From: Curtobacterium sp. MCBA15_001
GTDB taxonomy: Bacteria > Actinomycetota > Actinomycetes > Actinomycetales > Microbacteriaceae
Assembly: GCF_001864835.1 (NCBI RefSeq)
Contig: NZ_MJGI01000007.1
Span: 19,640-83,639 of the forward strand
Direction: 5' to 3'
Length of the DNA: 64,000 bases
The notes below the pieces were generated by a model. That model did no database searches. It saw only the letters and a program-made list of their open reading frames with translations, and had not been told where the DNA came from. A program made the position numbers and the translations under genes. Positions 60,119 through 64,000 of the stretch are shown here, piece after piece. The stretch's first letter is position 1; the number at the start of each line of letters is the position of its first letter.

Positions 60119-61912
60119 TTGAGCGACATCACCGTCCACCACCACCAGTTCGACATCGTCATCATCGGCGCGGGCGGCGCAGGTATGCGTGCCGCGATCG
60201 AGGCCGGGCCCAAGGCGAACACCGCCGTGATCTCCAAGCTCTACCCGACGCGCTCGCACACCGGTGCGGCGCAGGGCGGCATGGCGGCTGCGCTGGCGAA
60301 CGTCGAAGAGGACTCGTGGGAGTGGCACACCTTCGACACGATCAAGGGCGGCGACTACCTGGTCGACCAGGACGCGGCCGAGATCCTCGCGAAGGAAGCC
60401 ATCGACGCGGTCATCGACCTCGAGAACATGGGCCTGCCCTTCAACCGCACGCCCGAGGGCAAGATCGACCAGCGCCGGTTCGGCGGGCACACCCGCGACC
60501 ACGGCAAGGCCCCGGTCCGCCGTGCCTGCTACGCCGCGGACCGCACCGGCCACATGATCCTGCAGACGCTGTTCCAGAACTGCGTGAAGCTCGGCGTCAA
60601 CTTCTTCAACGAGTTCTACGCGCTCGACCTCATCATGGTCGACGTGGTCGGCGACGACGGTGTCACGCGCAAGCAGCCGGCCGGCGTCGTCGCGTTCGAG
60701 CTGTCCACCGGCGAGCTGCACGTCTTCCACGCCAAGGCGATGATCTTCGCCACCGGCGGGTTCGGCAAGATGTTCAAGACCACCTCGAACGCGCACACCC
60801 TGACCGGCGACGGCGTCGGCATCGTGTGGCGCACGGGACTGCCGCTCGAGGACATGGAGTTCTTCCAGTTCCACCCGACCGGGCTGGCCGGGCTGGGCAT
60901 CCTGCTGACCGAAGGCGCCCGCGGCGAGGGCGCGATCCTGCGCAACGCCTCGGGCGAGCGGTTCATGGAGCGCTACGCCCCGACCATCAAGGACCTCGCC
61001 CCGCGTGACATCGTCGCTCGCTGCATGGTGCAGGAAGTGGCAGAGGGCCGTGGTGCCGGGCCGAACAAGGACTACGTGCTGCTCGACTGCACGCACCTGG
61101 GCGCCGAGGTGCTCGAGACGAAGCTGCCGGACATCACCGAGTTCGCGCGCACCTACCTGGGCGTCGACCCGGTCGTCGAGCCCGTGCCCGTCATGCCGAC
61201 CGCGCACTACGCGATGGGCGGCATCCCGACGAACGTCCGCGCCGAGGTGCTCTCCGACAACGACTCCGTCGTGCCGGGCATGTACGCCGCCGGTGAGTGC
61301 GCCTGCGTCTCGGTGCACGGCTCGAACCGTCTGGGCACGAACTCGCTGCTCGACATCAACGTGTTCGGCAAGCGCTCGGGCAACAACGCCGCCGAGTGGG
61401 TGCAGACCGCCGAGTTCCTGCCGCTGCCGGAGGACCCCGCGGCGAACGTCCGCGGCATGCTCGAGCAGCTCCGTGCGTCCACCGGGACCGAGAAGGTGGC
61501 GCTCCTCCGCAAGGAGCTGCAGGAGGAGATGGACAAGAACGCGCAGGTGTTCCGCACCGACGAGTCCCTCGCCCGCGTCACCGAGACCATCCACACGCTG
61601 CGTCAGCGCTTCACGCAGGTCGCCGTGCAGGACAAGGGCAAGCGGTTCAACACCGACCTGCTCGAAGCCGTCGAGCTCGGGTTCCTGCTCGACCTCGCCG
61701 AGGTGGTCGTCTACTCCGCCCGGAACCGCAAGGAGTCCCGCGGCGGTCACATGCGCGACGACTACCCCAAGCGCGACGACGAGAACTACATGCAGCACAC
61801 CATGGCCTACCTGACGGGCGACCCGCACTCGTCCCTGGCCGACGACCACATCACGCTCGACTGGAAGCCCGTCGTCGTGACGCGGTACGAGCCGATGGAG
61901 AGGAAGTACTGA
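60119..61912 (+). CDS. sdhA: Succinate dehydrogenase flavoprotein subunit SdhA (597 aa)
   Basis: Oxidises succinate to fumarate with covalent [19 protein letters not shown] is the FAD loop; H47 in [12 protein letters not shown] is the flavin-linked His; [42 protein letters not shown] and [22 protein letters not shown] hold the active-site His/Arg residues. The start is a TTG at 60119; no ATG or GTG fits the family start. Stop overlaps the sdhB ATG by one base. Confidence 0.97.
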   Translation: MSDITVHHHQFDIVIIGAGGAGMRAAIEAGPKANTAVISKLYPTRSHTGAAQGGMAAALANVEEDSWEWHTFDTIKGGDYLVDQDAAEILAKEAIDAVIDLENMGLPFNRTPEGKIDQRRFGGHTRDHGKAPVRRACYAADRTGHMILQTLFQNCVKLGVNFFNEFYALDLIMVDVVGDDGVTRKQPAGVVAFELSTGELHVFHAKAMIFATGGFGKMFKTTSNAHTLTGDGVGIVWRTGLPLEDMEFFQFHPTGLAGLGILLTEGARGEGAILRNASGERFMERYAPTIKDLAPRDIVARCMVQEVAEGRGAGPNKDYVLLDCTHLGAEVLETKLPDITEFARTYLGVDPVVEPVPVMPTAHYAMGGIPTNVRAEVLSDNDSVVPGMYAAGECACVSVHGSNRLGTNSLLDINVFGKRSGNNAAEWVQTAEFLPLPEDPAANVRGMLEQLRASTGTEKVALLRKELQEEMDKNAQVFRTDESLARVTETIHTLRQRFTQVAVQDKGKRFNTDLLEAVELGFLLDLAEVVVYSARNRKESRGGHMRDDYPKRDDENYMQHTMAYLTGDPHSSLADDHITLDWKPVVVTRYEPMERKY

Positions 61913-62685
61913 TGACCGACACCCTGGTCTCCGACGCCCCCCGTACCGACACCGTGCAGGCGGCCCCTCCCGGATCGTTCCCCGTGACGATCATCGTCCG
62001 GCGCTTCGACCCGGACGTCGACGACGAGCCGCGCTGGCAGGACTTCGACGTCATGATGCTGCCGACCGACCGCATCCTCGACGCCCTGCACCAGATCAAG
62101 TGGGAACAGGACGGGTCCCTGACCTTCCGGCGCTCCTGCGCGCACGGAGTGTGCGGCTCCGACGCGATGCGCATCAACGGGCGCAACCGTCTGGCGTGCA
62201 AGACGCTGATCAAGGACCTCGACGTGTCGAAGCCGATCTACGTCGAGGCGATCAAGGGCCTGCCGCTCGAGAAGGACCTCATCGTCGACATGGAGCCGTT
62301 CTTCAAGTCGTTCCGCGAGGTCCAGCCGTTCCTGCAGGCGAACTCGACGCCGGAGAAGGGCAAGGAGCGCGTGCAGTCCGTCGCCGACCGTGCCCGCTTC
62401 GACGACACCACGAAGTGCATCCTCTGCGCCGCGTGCACGTCCTCCTGCCCGGTGTTCTGGACCGACGGTCAGTACTTCGGCCCGGCCGCGATCGTCAACG
62501 CGCACCGGTTCATCTTCGACTCGCGCGACGACGCCGCCGACGTGCGCCTCGACATCCTCAACGACAAGGAAGGCGTGTGGCGCTGCCGCACGACCTTCAA
62601 CTGCACCGACGCCTGCCCCCGTGGCATCCAGGTCACCAAGGCGATCTCGGAGGTCAAGCAGGCCGTCATGCGAGGTCGGGCATAG
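61912..62685 (+). CDS. sdhB: Succinate dehydrogenase iron-sulfur subunit SdhB (257 aa)
   Basis: Passes electrons from SdhA to quinone. RSCAHGVCGSDAMRINGRNRLAC binds the 2Fe-2S cluster; CILCAACTSSCPVFW and the later CTDACPRGI bind the 4Fe-4S and 3Fe-4S clusters. The N-terminal ~22 residues are a Thr/Asp/Pro-rich leader. ATG at 61912 in TGATGA. Confidence 0.97.
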   Translation: MTDTLVSDAPRTDTVQAAPPGSFPVTIIVRRFDPDVDDEPRWQDFDVMMLPTDRILDALHQIKWEQDGSLTFRRSCAHGVCGSDAMRINGRNRLACKTLIKDLDVSKPIYVEAIKGLPLEKDLIVDMEPFFKSFREVQPFLQANSTPEKGKERVQSVADRARFDDTTKCILCAACTSSCPVFWTDGQYFGPAAIVNAHRFIFDSRDDAADVRLDILNDKEGVWRCRTTFNCTDACPRGIQVTKAISEVKQAVMRGRA

Positions 62686-62695
62686 GTCGCACCGG

Positions 62696-62701
62696 TAGGC
62701 T
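62696..62701 (+). promoter_or_regulatory. -10 box (TAGGCT) of leaderless promoter for the TNT-domain gene
   Basis: TAGGCT ends 7 nt before the ATG at 62709; 10 bp after the sdhB stop, so this gene is not simply read through from sdh. Confidence 0.6.
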
Positions 62702-62708
62702 CCGGCAC

Positions 62709-63353
62709 ATGACGTTCGCGGACACGCGCCCCATCCTCGACCAGCTCGGATACACGATCCGGTACGTGCAGCTCCCCGGGGAGACCCTGCACGAACCGCC
62801 GGTTGAAGGAGCTCTCCGCATCGTGCCCGCCGACGGCACGGACAGCTTCGCGCTCGAGGTCGTCGACTACGGCACCGCCCGACGCCTGGCGACGGTGCGT
62901 GGCGAGGACGACGCGGTCGAGATGCTCCGCCGCTTCCTGAACCGGCCGTTCCCGGCGCCGCGTGACCTCCCCCGTCACGAGCTCGACGGGCTGCGGGACC
63001 GTGCCGCCTCGACGTACCCGCAGCTCGCACAGCAGGTCTCCCAGGCGGGCCCGGACGGCCTGACGATCCAGATCCCCGCTGGGGTGCCGGTCGACCGGGT
63101 CGGCGGGCCGGACGGCTACCTGCTGCACCCGCTCGACACCCCGATGCCGGCACGCTCCCTGCCGCCGCACGTCGCCGCTGCCCCCGAGGTGCACCGCTAC
63201 GTCGTCGACCGCCCCTTCCTGGTGTCGGTCCGCTTCGTGCAGCCGTGGTTCGACCAGCCCGGTGGGGCCCTGCGTTTCCAGATCGCCGACGCCACCACGA
63301 CCATCCGTGACCTGGTGGTCGACGGCGCGCTGGTCCGCGTCCGCGCCGTCTGA
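62709..63353 (+). CDS. Stand-alone TNT-domain protein, NAD-glycohydrolase toxin family (214 aa)
   Basis: Residues ~127-210 match the C-terminal toxin domain of CpnT (tuberculosis necrotizing toxin): VDRVGGPDGYLLHPLDTPMPARSLPPHV, then VHRYVVDRPFLVSVRFVQPWFDQPGGALRFQI, with the family QPGG motif. TNT enzymes hydrolyse NAD+/NADP+. Residues 1-120 (IRYVQLPGETLHEP, FALEVVDYGTARRLATVRGEDDAVEMLRRFLNRPF) are a separate domain I do not recognise. There is no signal peptide, secretion domain or adjacent immunity-type gene. Activity is unproven; the N-terminal domain could restrain it. Confidence 0.72.
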   Translation: MTFADTRPILDQLGYTIRYVQLPGETLHEPPVEGALRIVPADGTDSFALEVVDYGTARRLATVRGEDDAVEMLRRFLNRPFPAPRDLPRHELDGLRDRAASTYPQLAQQVSQAGPDGLTIQIPAGVPVDRVGGPDGYLLHPLDTPMPARSLPPHVAAAPEVHRYVVDRPFLVSVRFVQPWFDQPGGALRFQIADATTTIRDLVVDGALVRVRAV

Positions 63354-63396
63354 TCGGTCGCACGGAACGACCCGCTCCAAGGAACGACCCGCCCAG

Positions 63397-63440
63397 CGAC
63401 GACGAAGGGCCCCGGCACACGCCGGGGCCCTTCGTCGTCG
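63397..63440. terminator. Perfect 20-bp-arm bidirectional terminator
   Basis: Arms 63397-63416 and 63421-63440 are exact complements with a 4-nt loop (ACAC). It lies between the convergent TNT gene and the DUF805 gene. Confidence 0.85.
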
Positions 63441-63449
63441 GTCGGTCGT

Positions 63450-64000
63450 TCAGCCGAGGTCGGGACGGTCGAACCGCTGCCCCTCCGGCTTCGAGCCCAT
63501 CAGCGCGAAGACGAGCAGGATGATCGCGCCGACGAACGGGATCAGTCCGAGGAAGTAGAACGGTCCCGGCAGGTTGGCGTCGTGCAGGCGCCGCCAGTAC
63601 AGCGCCAGGCTCGGCACCAGGATCGCGAGGCCCCACAGCGCGATGAGGATCCCCGCGATGACGTAGAGCACCGACGGCGACGTCATCACCGCGGTCTCGG
63701 CGTAGCCGTTCGACACGGACTGGTAGCTGGACGTCGCAGCGCCGATGCCGAAGATGGTGTACAGCACCGCGAGCACGACGAAGTTCGTCAGCGCCCACCA
63801 CCAGAACTCGCTGCGGCTGGCACGTCCGTCGAAGCGTGCGTACTTCTTGAAGAACCGCTTGACGGCGTTCGGCAGCGCGATGCCGTACCACGGTGCCCAC
63901 AGCGGCGGCTCGCCACCGGGCCCGGTCGGTGCCGGAGCGCCGTACTGCGGCGTGTGCCCCTGCCCCGGCTGGGCGTACGGGTTCGGCTGGCCGGCGGGCT
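63450..64000 (-). CDS. DUF805-family membrane protein, partial (N-terminus outside window)
   Basis: The frame stays open to the window edge. A Pro/Gly/Gln-rich cytoplasmic stretch (AQPGQGHTPQYG) is followed by AVKRFFKKYARFDGRASRSEFWWWALTNFVVLAVLYTIF, the DUF805 opening, then helices VLYVIAGILIALWGLAILVPSLALYWRRLHDANLPG and FYFLGLIPFVGAIILLVFALM, and an end motif GSKPEGQRFDRP. Function of the family is unknown. The start codon is beyond 64000. Confidence 0.85.
   Translation of the reverse strand, partial: PAGQPNPYAQPGQGHTPQYGAPAPTGPGGEPPLWAPWYGIALPNAVKRFFKKYARFDGRASRSEFWWWALTNFVVLAVLYTIFGIGAATSSYQSVSNGYAETAVMTSPSVLYVIAGILIALWGLAILVPSLALYWRRLHDANLPGPFYFLGLIPFVGAIILLVFALMGSKPEGQRFDRPDLG

Overview
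The window is a 64-kb chromosomal piece from a very GC-rich actinobacterium. I infer the family Microbacteriaceae, with Curtobacterium or a close relative most likely. Grounds are the dense GTG/TTG/ATG start usage, four-base ATGA/GTGA gene overlaps, an actinobacterial acyl-CoA carboxylase set (biotinylated alpha chain, beta chain, small epsilon chain), GDP-mannose and dTDP-rhamnose sugar pathways, and many starts placed 6-8 nt after a TAnnnT (often TAGGCT) -10 element, as expected for leaderless mRNAs. The genus is not proven by anything in the window. No tRNA, rRNA, CRISPR array, insertion sequence or prophage was seen.

Region 1 (1-31977) is mainly a cell-surface polysaccharide locus. It holds a WsaF-type glycosyltransferase, a RgpF/GTWbs fusion protein, an ABC-2 exporter pair (wzm/wzt-like), at least seven more glycosyltransferases, the full dTDP-L-rhamnose pathway (rmlA, rmlC, rmlB, rmlD), three large polytopic DUF2142/GT-C-like proteins, a flippase-like LPG-synthase-type membrane protein, a GtrA-like protein and UDP-glucose 6-dehydrogenase. 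The logic is synthesis of dTDP-rhamnose and UDP-glucuronate, assembly of a rhamnose-containing chain on a lipid carrier, export by Wzm/Wzt and further decoration outside. Embedded in it are purK and purE, separated by a secreted GH6 cellulase gene, and a small lipoprotein.

Region 2 (32012-43265) is the acyl-CoA carboxylase locus: a PH-domain protein, birA, the carboxyltransferase beta chain, accE, maf and the biotinylated alpha chain. Between accE and maf lie an 822-bp non-coding, repeat-rich stretch, a three-gene two-component system and a TrmA-like RNA methyltransferase. The alpha-chain promoter carries a clear palindrome.

Region 3 (43313-44494) is one AbiEi/DUF559-type nuclease-like gene enclosed by two 67-bp direct repeats, each holding a strong 17-bp-arm hairpin.

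Region 4 (44552-56307) is a nucleoside uptake and salvage block on the minus strand. A BMP-type lipoprotein, a double ATPase and two permeases import nucleosides; cytidine deaminase, thymidine phosphorylase, adenosine deaminase and purine nucleoside phosphorylase degrade them; a phosphohexomutase may handle the released sugar phosphate. A PTS IIA/IIB pair with no IIC sits inside.

Region 5 (56502-64000) holds manC with a divergent mannosyltransferase-like gene, the sdhCDAB operon, a stand-alone TNT-domain protein (NAD-glycohydrolase toxin family) and a partial DUF805 gene cut by the window end. The most unusual signals are the flanking repeats of region 3, a dispersed hairpin element that also sits inside maf and partly inside birA, the duplicated dyad-rich 46-bp unit at 35939-36056, and the TNT protein.
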